64,000 nucleotides of DNA, taken from positions 1-64,000 of the forward strand of contig JAVUPY010000093.1 in NCBI GenBank assembly GCA_032252755.1. The letters run 5' to 3'. A program made the translations under genes and the position numbers. Below are positions 9,777 through 17,632 of this stretch, in pieces (within the stretch, counting starts at the first letter, position 1; each line of letters begins with the position of its first letter). The notes below the pieces were generated by a model that saw nothing but the letters and a program-made list of their open reading frames with translations, was not told where the DNA came from and searched no databases. The DNA comes from Terriglobia bacterium (lineage in GTDB: Bacteria; Acidobacteriota; Terriglobia; Terriglobales; Acidobacteriaceae).

Positions 9777-10124
9777 TTATTTCGCCGGCTGTGAAGGCAA
9801 GGGAATGGCACAAAGGAATCGAAGAGGCTCATTCCCAGTGTTAAGAAACTGGTGTTCGTCGTGCGGCAGTACCAGCACCGTATCTCCTGCAACCAAGCTA
9901 CTTTGTCCCGATTTGCCTCGAACCAAGCCCTTCCCGCTGAGCACATATACCTCATGCTCATGACTGTGAGAGTGCTGCGGCGTAGCCGCTCTGGGCTCGA
10001 TCTCGAACAGACGCAAGGCAAAACTCGGGGCGCCATCTTTGGCGGTCCACAGCCACCGCACCGTCACACCAGGCACTCCTTCGATAGGCTCAGTTGTTAC
10101 TTCCATGCTCCGTTTCAGTTGCAT
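9777..10124 (-). CDS. Small cupin-domain protein
   Basis: A 115-residue single-domain cupin. Metal-binding motif 1 is HSHSHEHEVYVLSGKG (about 47-62), with the usual two His, Glu pattern; motif 2 is the region with LPHDEHQFLNTG (about 84-95). It is cytoplasmic and probably binds a divalent metal; the substrate is unknown. I start at the ATG at 10124 because GAGGAG lies directly upstream; longer readings back to 10262 add an unrelated tail. It is convergent with the upstream epimerase gene. Confidence 0.8.
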   Translation of the reverse strand: MQLKRSMEVTTEPIEGVPGVTVRWLWTAKDGAPSFALRLFEIEPRAATPQHSHSHEHEVYVLSGKGLVRGKSGQSSLVAGDTVLVLPHDEHQFLNTGNEPLRFLCAIPLPSQPAK

Positions 10125-10439
10125 CGCGTTCTCCTCGACACGGGCAATTCTCCGTTCAATTAGATGTAATACGAAGCAAATGGCCGTGTAAAGCATCGTT
10201 GGGACACCAGAAACAATAGTCTGCGCGGAGGGCCTGCTCATTGGCAGGCTCTGGTGAACCACATCTGCGCGAATGGGCGGAAGTGCTCGGTAATCCTGGG
10301 CTGCGATGTGGACGTCTGGGAAACGAGCTTCAGCAGTTCCAACCGCAAGAACCTGCTGCTACCAACAGCGCCAAACGCATCAGCCCGTGAACCGGAACCA
10401 ATACCACCCGGCAGATTAGACGGGACGGGTCGGCTAAAA
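10125..10439. other. Intergenic stretch, no gene recognised
   Basis: This is the 5' region of the leftward cupin gene and the downstream region of the leftward ABC-F gene. I see no convincing ORF, hairpin or repeat here apart from the cupin ribosome site next to 10124. Confidence 0.5.
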
Positions 10440-12251
10440 TCAGCTGTGGGGAAAGCTGCTTGCCTTCTCTTCCAGCTTCGCCCAGCGCGCATAAAGGGAA
10501 TCCAAGGCCTCTTGCGCCGCTTCCATTTCGGCCTGGGCAGCAATCAGTTTGGCTGCATCGCTGGCGATCGCCGGATTTTCCAGTTGAGCTCGTTTGCGTT
10601 CTAGTTCCTGCTCGGCCGAAGTGATGCGCTCTTCAATATTGGCGTATTCCCGCGCTTCCAGGTAAGAAAGCTTCTTTGGTCCTTGGGTGGGTCGTTCGGA
10701 AATTCTTGGGTGTCGCCCCTCTTGATTCGAGGTACGCGAGCGTTCCGCTTGCCAGGACTCCCATTGAGGATAATCGGCAAAGCTTTCCGCGCCACCTCGA
10801 CCATCAAGACCCAGCACGACTGTCGACACGCGATCAAGCAGGTACCGGTCGTGCGTGACAAGAACGATTGATCCACGGAATTCGAGCAGGCTCTGTTCGA
10901 GGATTTCCAGTGTTGGAATGTCAAGGTCGTTGGTCGGTTCATCCAAGAGAAGAATGTCGGCGGGTTGCAGCATAAGCTGCGCGATCAGCACGCGGGCACG
11001 TTCGCCCCCGGAAAGCCGCTCGACTGGCTGGCTCAGCTGTTCGCCGGTGAACAGGAATTTCGCGGCCCAGGAAGCGACGTGAATGAGTCGATCCTGATAC
11101 ACGACAGAATCGCCTTCCGGCGCCAGAGCGCGGCGCAAAGTTGTGCTCAAGTCAAGTTGGCGGCTCTGGTCGAAATACACGATGCGCAACCATTCGGCTC
11201 GACGAATTTCGCCTCGCGTGGGAACTACTTCGCCCCGCAGCATTCGCAGCATGGTCGTCTTCCCGCTGCCGTTCGGCCCGACCAACCCAACTCGCATTCC
11301 GGCCGAGACTATGAAGTTCAGTCGTTCGAAGAGTGTACGACCTTCGACTTCAAATGCAACGTCCTGCAGATCGATCAGGTGCTTGGTCTTTCGATCAGTC
11401 GCTGAGAACTCAATCTGTGTGGTCGCGCTCCTTGTCCTGGCATTCAAGTCGGCAAGTTCCCCGATCAGTTCGCCGGCCTTACTGATGCGTGCCTTCGATT
11501 TTCGCGTACGGGCTTTTGCTCCCCGGCGAAGCCACTCTATTTCCGAATGAACCAGATTTTCGAGCGCCTCCTGGTGCTTGGACTGAGCGTGAAGGAACTC
11601 TTCTTTCTTCTCCAGGAACGAGCTGTAATTTCCATCCACGCGCAGCAAACCGTCGGGATATACCTGGCTGAGCTCCATCATCGCCGTGGCCACATTCTCC
11701 AGGAAGTAGCGATCGTGGCTGATGACCACGCAGGCGAATCCTGCCTGGTCCAGGATATCTTCGAGCCACTTGATTCCGGCGAGGTCCAGGTGATTCGTGG
11801 GCTCATCGAGCAGCAGGATGTCCGGCGCCTGAACGAGCGCCTCCACGATGGCGAGGCGCTTCTGCCAGCCGCCGGACAGAGCGGTCGCCTGGAGTTCGAG
11901 ATTGTCGAAACCCGCCCGCCCGAGTATCTCCGCAAAGTGAGCGGAAGATTCAGTCCCTCCCATTGCCGAACGTTTCAGGGCATTCTCGACGACAGAACGC
12001 ACGGTTGCTCCGACGGCGAATGTTGAGTTCTGCTCCACGTAACTGAGCCGTAACCGCTTCCGTACGGATAAGGTGCCAGTATCTGATACTTCGATCCCGG
12101 CAAGAATTCGCATTAGCGTGGATTTTCCCGACCCGTTCGGCCCGATTAGACCGATGCGGTCTGCCTCTGAAACCGTGAAAGAAATATGCTCGAAGAGCGG
12201 CTTTGCGCCAAAGGCTTTCGAGATTTCTTGCGCATTGATGATCGGCGGCAA
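10440..12251 (-). CDS. uup: ABC-F ATPase, Uup type
   Basis: A 603-residue soluble protein with two ABC cassettes and no membrane segment. Cassette 1 has GPNGSGKST (near 37), LSGGWQKR and LLLDEPTNHLDL. Cassette 2 has GPNGSGKTT, LSGGERAR and LLLDEPTNDLDI. The inter-domain linker is Arg/Lys-rich and the C-terminus (about 530-603) is a coiled coil beginning KKLSYLEAREYANIEERI, which together with NDLD is typical of Uup. ABC-F proteins act on ribosomes or nucleic acid rather than transport. I chose the TTG at 12251 with GGAGG 6 nt upstream; the ATG at 12380 adds 43 non-homologous residues. Confidence 0.8.
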   Translation of the reverse strand: MPPIINAQEISKAFGAKPLFEHISFTVSEADRIGLIGPNGSGKSTLMRILAGIEVSDTGTLSVRKRLRLSYVEQNSTFAVGATVRSVVENALKRSAMGGTESSAHFAEILGRAGFDNLELQATALSGGWQKRLAIVEALVQAPDILLLDEPTNHLDLAGIKWLEDILDQAGFACVVISHDRYFLENVATAMMELSQVYPDGLLRVDGNYSSFLEKKEEFLHAQSKHQEALENLVHSEIEWLRRGAKARTRKSKARISKAGELIGELADLNARTRSATTQIEFSATDRKTKHLIDLQDVAFEVEGRTLFERLNFIVSAGMRVGLVGPNGSGKTTMLRMLRGEVVPTRGEIRRAEWLRIVYFDQSRQLDLSTTLRRALAPEGDSVVYQDRLIHVASWAAKFLFTGEQLSQPVERLSGGERARVLIAQLMLQPADILLLDEPTNDLDIPTLEILEQSLLEFRGSIVLVTHDRYLLDRVSTVVLGLDGRGGAESFADYPQWESWQAERSRTSNQEGRHPRISERPTQGPKKLSYLEAREYANIEERITSAEQELERKRAQLENPAIASDAAKLIAAQAEMEAAQEALDSLYARWAKLEEKASSFPHS

Positions 12252-12462
12252 TCGGTCCTCCGCAAAGTTCAGGTTATCAGGAAACGAACTTGATGCTCTG
12301 GCGATGCCGCGGGATACCGATGCTGCCGCGTCCTTGTGCCTAATCGTTTGCCTTTTTGAGCCGATAAACTGTGTCAGCAAAGCCTCGACGTGTTCAGGTA
12401 AATCCCAACCTAAAGGGCGATCACGGCGAAGATGAGGTGGTCGCCATCACTCAGGAAAACGG

Positions 12463-12630
12463 CGTCTGCGGCGGGAAGTTCAACGAATCATCGGCGGATG
12501 CAAGAACCACCGCTTTCGTGATACCTGTACGAACAATGTAACCATTCCATGGAAGCATCTTGAACGGCAGTTAATCTCTGCCATCGCTAAGTACCTGTCA
12601 CACCTCCGACCAGCGAGAGCGCATTCCTGA
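12463..12630 (+). pseudogene. Serine recombinase zinc-ribbon remnant, frameshifted
   Basis: Two frames together recall the zinc beta-ribbon and following helix of large serine recombinases. The first reads VCGGKF. After a frame change the second reads GCKNHRFRDTCTNN, then VTIPWKHLERQLISAIAKYL, then a stop. The spacing of Cys residues and the cNn-x-I-x6-le-x2-l pattern are family features. No catalytic resolvase domain is present upstream. I read it as the decayed tail of a mobile element; the call rests on motif memory only. Confidence 0.5.
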
Positions 12631-13068
12631 GTTCTCGAACTATCCGCGTATTGCAATGAGAAGCAGCAAGCTGCGCACGAAGCCGCCAGAGATTCGCTTC
12701 AGGAACCAGGCGCTAAGAGGGCTGAAGTCGCTGCAGATGCTGTTATTGCCCTGATTGATGCTCGTCTCCCCGCAACGCCTTTGAGCATGCATGGTACACG
12801 TTCGACTGGCAAACCATCATTATTGCGAGGATGTGCGTTGGATGAACCAAATCTGGAGCGACCCCTCTCAGAAAAATATATCATTGCAAAAAAAAAACTT
12901 CGCCAAAGCGTGGCCCGGGGTAAGATTTGGGCGATAAGGCTTCGAACTTCCTCCCCCGTCGTGCCATATCGCGTCACGCTGGCAAGTCGCTTGAGACTCC
13001 AAGATTCCAGGTCCCATTGTAAACAAGAGAACCAGCGATCTCAGTACGGTGAAGATACGGTCTGGCCA
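12631..13068. other. Gene-poor stretch upstream of the LuxR-type gene
   Basis: No stand-alone gene is evident. The first part (to about 12,790) encodes an Ala/Glu-rich run in one frame that may be further recombinase debris. The rest is the likely promoter region of the regulator; an open frame from 12781 continues into it but has no recognisable domain before the ATG at 13069. Confidence 0.4.
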
Positions 13069-13836
13069 ATGAACGGGCATGCTAATCCCGACGAACGCAT
13101 CAGCGTATTGATTGCAGACTCCAATCTGATTCGCATACAACTCTTCACGCGCGAATTGCAGCGCAATGGAACATTCAGCATCGCGAACTGCGAGAATAAT
13201 CCGCTCGCATGCAAGTCTGCTCTCAAGACATTTCCTGCCGACGTTCTTCTTTGGGCGCAGAGTTCACAATGTGAGATCAATCAAGTGTTCTCGGGAATGC
13301 GGGAAGTGTTATCGTCCCGTTCGTCTGTCCGTGGTGTGGCATTGTTGGAGGCGTGGTCGGACGACTCCGTCGTTCGCGCTTTTCGTGTCGGTGTGCGCGG
13401 CCTCTTCTCCCTGGAGCAAGCATCTCTTCCGGAACTTCGAAAATGCATCCTGTGCGTTTTTCGCAACCAGGTGTGGGCGACCAATGAGCAGATTCTGCTC
13501 TTGCTCGAGACGTTCAAGGGATCATCTCTGGTGCAGATCGCGAACGCAAAGGGAGAAGGCTTGCTTACCCCGCGACAGAGACAACTGGTGCAACTGGTGG
13601 CCGAAGGAATGGGAAATCGCGAAGTTGCGCAAAACATGAACATCACTGAGAACACCGTCAAGAAATCGCTTCTGCGGATCTTCGACAAGGTGGGAGTCTC
13701 CAATCGGGTTGAACTCGTGTTATCTGCTTTAGCCTCCAGAAACCTGGACTCCGAAAAAGAAGCAGCTAAAGCAACAGGCAAGTCCCCGGTGAGTGCTGGC
13801 CAGTTCAGTGAGAATCGCGAAGATGAACTGGCATGA
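13069..13836 (+). CDS. LuxR/NarL-type regulator with degenerate receiver
   Basis: A 255-residue protein: receiver-like fold (about 8-120, starting ISVLIADSNLIRIQLF) and a C-terminal LuxR helix-turn-helix (about 165-225, TPRQRQLVQLVAEGMGNRE and ITENTVKKSLLRIFDKVGV). Where response regulators carry the phospho-accepting Asp after the third strand, this one reads PADVLLWAQSS, so it probably works without phosphorylation. It should bind DNA as a dimer; the target is unknown, but it lies about 1.5 kb upstream of the first surface-protein gene. I start at the ATG of MNGHANPDE, just ahead of the receiver. Confidence 0.75.
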   Translation: MNGHANPDERISVLIADSNLIRIQLFTRELQRNGTFSIANCENNPLACKSALKTFPADVLLWAQSSQCEINQVFSGMREVLSSRSSVRGVALLEAWSDDSVVRAFRVGVRGLFSLEQASLPELRKCILCVFRNQVWATNEQILLLLETFKGSSLVQIANAKGEGLLTPRQRQLVQLVAEGMGNREVAQNMNITENTVKKSLLRIFDKVGVSNRVELVLSALASRNLDSEKEAAKATGKSPVSAGQFSENREDELA

Positions 13837-13905
13837 CGCCGTGACAATCTAGTCCCTTCTGCGGGTGTGACCATCGCGTCGTGAACTCATTGAGCCGGAA
13901 AATAG

Positions 13906-13935
13906 AAATGCCCCTGTGTTGGTACAGGGGCATTT
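13906..13935. terminator. Perfect 12-bp hairpin after regulator gene
   Basis: AAATGCCCCTGT and ACAGGGGCATTT pair perfectly around a 6-nt loop, 69 nt after the LuxR-type gene. The symmetric A/T flanks make it a likely bidirectional terminator. Confidence 0.75.
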
Positions 13936-14264
13936 AAATCAATTGCTCTTTTCTATTGGCGGTGCAGCCGAGGTGATCCGCGGTTCATGCTATCCGATGC
14001 AGGTCCCCTCCGCTCCATGGCCCGCCAAGTGTGCAGGTTGCAGCCGGCGGCCTCGATAATCCGAGTCTTTGAATATCGCCGTGCAGACGCGCCGGCTCTG
14101 ACAGTTCTGATGCTCTGCGGACCGACGCGCCTGCAACGGGGGGAGAACAGAGTGGGGTGGTTGTGGCCGCTAACAAGATGTGCGGCGAATAAACACTACT
14201 AGAAGCAATGTGAGGGTTAGGTTATACGGATTAGTCTGCCGCTAGAAAATTCGTGCACATTTCT
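13936..14264. other. Intergenic stretch before the duplicated regulatory cassette
   Basis: I see no gene here. Short open frames lack ribosome sites and recognisable motifs. It separates the regulator's terminator from the conserved cassette that starts near 14265. Confidence 0.5.
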
Positions 14265-14266
14265 GC

Positions 14267-14277
14267 GTAGTTCCTAC
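14267..14277 (+). promoter_or_regulatory. Putative activator site (UAS), copy A
   Basis: The 11-bp palindrome GTAGTTCCTAC sits 67 bp upstream of the -24 GG, placing its centre near -87 relative to the expected start. This is a normal distance for a sigma-54 enhancer-binding protein site. The same 11 bp recur at 27122 at nearly the same distance. Confidence 0.5.
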
Positions 14278-14332
14278 ACTTGAAAATTCTTCCAGACAGT
14301 TCTAAATGCCTCAACCTAAGGCTCAAAACAAA

Positions 14333-14348
14333 TGGCACCCGAGTTGCT
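14333..14348 (+). promoter_or_regulatory. Sigma-54 (RpoN) -24/-12 promoter, copy A
   Basis: TGGCACCCGAGTTGCT matches the sigma-54 consensus TGGCAC-N5-TTGCW, with exactly 10 bases between the invariant GG and GC. Transcription would start near 14359, leaving a 5' leader of about 240 nt before the ATG at 14599. Copy B at 27186 has the same elements. Confidence 0.8.
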
Positions 14349-14399
14349 CTTCTGCTGGCTTCACCAAAGGTTGGGGCCTGACGTAAAGCAATTCCGAGG

Positions 14400-14416
14400 T
14401 GTTGCAATATTCAACA
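14400..14416 (+). promoter_or_regulatory. Leader inverted repeat, copy A
   Basis: TGTTG and CAACA flank CAATATT in the transcribed leader; copy B (27249-27265) keeps both arms and changes one spacer base. It could be a small RNA hairpin or a protein site in the 5' leader. Confidence 0.4.
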
Positions 14417-14598
14417 ACACGATCGTCTGTGAACCTCCGCCGGAGCGTCATTACCCTAGGGGTATCTGTTCTCTCTATCGAATGCCGCTGAGAATACAAG
14501 CTAAACCCAATTAATTGCGATTAACCCAATTGCCGGAAGTGTCACATCGCAATCGGCCCAAAGGATCAGACTCTATTTGCCCGGTTGAGGTTCCCCCG

Positions 14599-16536
14599 AT
14601 GAAAGACCTGGGTCCACGGTGTCTCGGAAACTATTTTTGGGTAGTTGTTCTGGTAGCAATCACTGCGGCGAGTTTCCCGAAGTTGCAGGCAGCAACTGGA
14701 TCCTCGTCACCAACATCTGCGCTGCAGATCTCGGTTACTCCCTCGTCCATGAATTTTGGAAGTGTTGTGGTAGGGAGTACGAGCACTCAGGCCGCGAGCA
14801 TTACGAACAGCAGTAATACAACTGTGACCATGACGAAAATCAGCGTCCCGCAGGGGTTCACGGTGTCGGGCTTGGCCATGTCCAACTCGCTCGCCCCGGG
14901 GCAGTCGCTCGCTTTTTCTGTAGTCTTTGCCCCGTCCGCAACCGGAACAGTTTCAGGTTCGGTCTCGATCACGGCATCGTCTAGCTCAAAGAGGGGCGGC
15001 AAGAAGAATTCGGCCTCGACGTCGATTGCGGTCAGTGGAACCGGTGTGGCTCAGGGAACGTTGGCTCCATCGCCAACGAGCGTGAATTTCGGTTCGGTGA
15101 CAACGTCGACCACGTCTGCCCAGTCTGTGCAGGTTACAAACTCAGGCGGATCTACAACGACGATCAATCAAGTCGCCACCAGCGGGACAGGTTTCTCCGT
15201 AGGCGCCGTCGCTCTTCCTCTCAATCTGGGGCCGGGCCAGTCGACCACGTTTAGCGTCAAATTCAGTCCCACGTCCACAGGAACCACCACCGGCAGCCTC
15301 AACATCAACAGTAACGCATCCGATCCAAGCCTCAGTGTCGGACTTACTGGCTCTGGCGTCTCCTCCGCAACGTTGAGCGCATCTCCTTCGAGCGTTGATT
15401 TCGGCTCGGTGACAACCTCGACAACCGCAACCAAAACAGTCCAGATTACCAACGCGGGAGGCTCGAGCGGCACGATCAGCCAGGTCAGTGTGACCGGCAC
15501 CGGATTTGCAGTTACACAACCCACCCTGCCGCTGACGCTGGCGGCGGGACAGTCGACATCACTGAGTGTCACTTTCAGCCCCACTGCAACCGGCACGGCA
15601 ACCGGTAATCTCACCGTCAACAGCAATGCATCGAATCCGAGTCTCAGTGTTGGCCTTACCGGCTCGGGAGTCTCTCCTGCTGCATTGACTGTCAGCCCTA
15701 CCAGCGTAACCTTCGGCAATGTGCAAGTGGGGACGACGCAGACACAAAGTGCCTATGTATCGAACACGGGCGGATCGAGCGCCAGTATTTCACAGGTGGC
15801 AGTGACGGGAAGCGGTTTTAGCGTCAGCGGGCTGAACACCCCATTCACGCTGTCGGCGGGACAGTCCGCAACGTTTTCTATTTCGTTCGCACCGACGGTG
15901 ACCGGAACATCAACTGGTTCGGTCACGCTCTCGTCGACAGTGTCGGTGCCGCCCATTGCACTTTCCGGTTCTGGAACTTCAGCGGGGCAATTGAGTGCCA
16001 GCCCCACATCCCTGAGCTTCGGAAGCGTCGTGGTCGGAACAAGCGGAACGCAATCGGCTTCACTGACCGCGAGCGGAGCAAGTGTAACCGTTTCCTCAGC
16101 GTCTTCAACGGATTCTGAATTCACCTTATCCGGAATCGCATTCCCGATCACGATTGCTGCCGGTCAGACGGTACCATTCAGCGTGGTTTTTGCACCCACT
16201 GCAACCGGTACGGCTTCTGCAAATCTCACATTCACCACTAGCGTATCGACATCGTCGGCGATTGCGTTGAGCGGTTCAGGTGCGGCTCCGCCGCAGCACT
16301 TGGTGACTCTCTCCTGGGCGGCGGATACTTCGACGGTGGCAGGCTACAACGTATACCGGGGAACGACATCCGGTGGGCCATATACGCAAATCTATTCTCT
16401 CGACGCCAACACGACCTACACCGATAGTACGGTCCAATCGGGATCCACTTACTACTACGTGGTGACCGCAGTCGGGACGAGTGGTGCCGAGAGCGGCTAT
16501 TCCAATCAAGTCCAGGCAGTGGTACCCAGCCCATAA
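14599..16536 (+). CDS. Secreted multi-Ig-like (ASPM/HYDIN-type) protein with C-terminal FN3 domain
   Basis: A 645-residue Ser/Thr/Gly-rich exported protein. A signal peptide (about 1-31, hydrophobic core VVVLVAITAA) is followed by five or so ~100-residue repeats, each starting like S-x-FGSVVVGT or VNFGSVTTSTT and ending LTGSGV; these are choice-of-anchor-D/ASPM-SPD-2-hydin beta domains. The last ~80 residues are a fibronectin-III-like domain (YNVYRGTTSGGPYTQ, YYYVVTAVG). It is probably an extracellular matrix or adhesion protein. The start ATG is chosen because it is conserved with the beta-helix gene leader (MKDLGP vs MKDMGP). It has no PEP-CTERM tail. Confidence 0.8.
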   Translation: MKDLGPRCLGNYFWVVVLVAITAASFPKLQAATGSSSPTSALQISVTPSSMNFGSVVVGSTSTQAASITNSSNTTVTMTKISVPQGFTVSGLAMSNSLAPGQSLAFSVVFAPSATGTVSGSVSITASSSSKRGGKKNSASTSIAVSGTGVAQGTLAPSPTSVNFGSVTTSTTSAQSVQVTNSGGSTTTINQVATSGTGFSVGAVALPLNLGPGQSTTFSVKFSPTSTGTTTGSLNINSNASDPSLSVGLTGSGVSSATLSASPSSVDFGSVTTSTTATKTVQITNAGGSSGTISQVSVTGTGFAVTQPTLPLTLAAGQSTSLSVTFSPTATGTATGNLTVNSNASNPSLSVGLTGSGVSPAALTVSPTSVTFGNVQVGTTQTQSAYVSNTGGSSASISQVAVTGSGFSVSGLNTPFTLSAGQSATFSISFAPTVTGTSTGSVTLSSTVSVPPIALSGSGTSAGQLSASPTSLSFGSVVVGTSGTQSASLTASGASVTVSSASSTDSEFTLSGIAFPITIAAGQTVPFSVVFAPTATGTASANLTFTTSVSTSSAIALSGSGAAPPQHLVTLSWAADTSTVAGYNVYRGTTSGGPYTQIYSLDANTTYTDSTVQSGSTYYYVVTAVGTSGAESGYSNQVQAVVPSP

Positions 16537-16555
16537 GAGCGGGCGGAGGCAAGTC

Positions 16556-17563
16556 TTGCGTTTGAATCGAAGTGTTCTAGTTTCAGGGTCCCGCCCCGAG
16601 ATATTCATATTCGGGGCGGCATTGTTTCTTGCGGTCGTTCTGACTGGTTGTGGAGGTACTTCTCAGAATTCATCCTCGAACGGAAGCCCCTCTCCCTCGA
16701 CAATAACCGCGAATCCGAACACGGTCTCGTTCGGCAACGTTATTGTGGGCGCCACCACGACAAAAACCGCATATGTTACCAACTCGGGGACGTCGAGCGT
16801 GACCATTTCGAAGGCGACCGTTGGTGGTTCCGGCTACAGTGTCGCAGGAATCGATGTTCCTCTAACTTTATCTGCCGGACAGACGTTGACCTATACAGTC
16901 ACATACAAACCGCAGACCGGCGGGGCGTCCAATGGCAGCCTGACACTTGTGTCGGACGCATCGAACCCGACCTTGTCGATCGTGCTCTCCGGGACCGGAG
17001 TCGCCGCGGGACAACTCACAGCGAGTCCCTCGACTCTCAGCTTCGGGAGCGTAAACACGGGGCAGAGCAAATCCCTGAGCGGAACCTTGACCGCCAGTTC
17101 AACCGACATCACTATTTCGTCGGCAAGTCTGAACGGGACATGGTTTTCCTTGAGCGGAATCACATTCCCGAAGACAATTGCGTCTGGCCAGAGTTCGGGA
17201 TTTACGATTACGTTCACCCCGACTGCGTCTGGAACCTCCACTGGATCAGTTTCGTTCGTCAGCAACGCCTCGACGTCCCCGAATGCCGTCGGATTGTCTG
17301 GCACGGGCGTGCAAACGACGACCCCTCACAGCGTCAGCCTGTCTTGGATGGAAAGCTCTACTTCTGTGCAGGGATATTACGTGTATCGCGGAGGCCAGAC
17401 TGGCGGGCCTTACAGCAGAATCTCGGGGTTGCAGGCGCTCACTTCCTATGTCGATTCCAGTGTCGTAAGCGGAGCAACGTATTACTACGTGGTGACGGCG
17501 GTCGGAACAAATTCAGCGGAGAGCGGCTATTCGAATGAGGCGGTGGCAGCGATACCGCAGTAG
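16556..17563 (+). CDS. Ig-like/FN3 lipoprotein, paralogue of the upstream protein
   Basis: A 335-residue protein starting at TTG with GGAGG 6 nt upstream and only 19 nt after the previous stop, so co-transcribed. The N-terminus has a hydrophobic run ending LAVVLTGCGG, a good lipobox, so it is probably a lipoprotein. Two Ig-like ASPM/HYDIN-type repeats (about 55-150 and 155-255) precede an FN3-like domain (YYVYRGGQTGGPYSR, YYYVVTAVG) nearly identical in layout to the upstream protein. The pair may give a membrane-anchored and a released form of the same architecture. Confidence 0.8.
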   Translation: MRLNRSVLVSGSRPEIFIFGAALFLAVVLTGCGGTSQNSSSNGSPSPSTITANPNTVSFGNVIVGATTTKTAYVTNSGTSSVTISKATVGGSGYSVAGIDVPLTLSAGQTLTYTVTYKPQTGGASNGSLTLVSDASNPTLSIVLSGTGVAAGQLTASPSTLSFGSVNTGQSKSLSGTLTASSTDITISSASLNGTWFSLSGITFPKTIASGQSSGFTITFTPTASGTSTGSVSFVSNASTSPNAVGLSGTGVQTTTPHSVSLSWMESSTSVQGYYVYRGGQTGGPYSRISGLQALTSYVDSSVVSGATYYYVVTAVGTNSAESGYSNEAVAAIPQ

Positions 17564-17597
17564 AGAGAACTAGCTTCTGCGACTAGGGCGAGGAAAA

Positions 17598-17626
17598 GGT
17601 CGGGAGGCGGCTGCAGCCTCCCGACC
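17598..17626. terminator. Perfect 11-bp bidirectional terminator hairpin
   Basis: GGTCGGGAGGC and GCCTCCCGACC pair perfectly around a 7-nt loop, between the rightward lipoprotein gene and the leftward PEP-CTERM gene. It probably ends both messages. Confidence 0.8.
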
Positions 17627-17632
17627 AAAGGT

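Larger units (their letters stand above)
14265..14598 (+). repeat. Duplicated promoter/leader cassette, copy A
   Basis: This upstream region matches 27120-27448 by eye: identical palindrome GTAGTTCCTAC, same-spaced sigma-54 box, then about 230 nt with long identical blocks such as ATTCAACAACAC, ATCGTCTGTGA, GAGAATACAAGCT, AATTAATTGCGA, ATCGCAATCGGCC and CCCCCGATGAAAGA. Roughly three quarters of positions agree in the leader part. The downstream proteins are otherwise unrelated, so the cassette itself has been copied or conserved for regulation. Confidence 0.85.

Noticed and set aside
14599-16536. Internal repeats considered as a CRISPR or tandem-DNA array
   Set aside because: The repeats are about 300 bp, in frame, and encode Ig-like domains. 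No CRISPR array or cas gene is seen anywhere in the window.
16648-17538. 296-codon alternative plus frame in the lipoprotein gene
   Set aside because: It is a shifted frame of the Ig-like/FN3 gene, rich in Arg/Trp/His, without domains or ribosome site.
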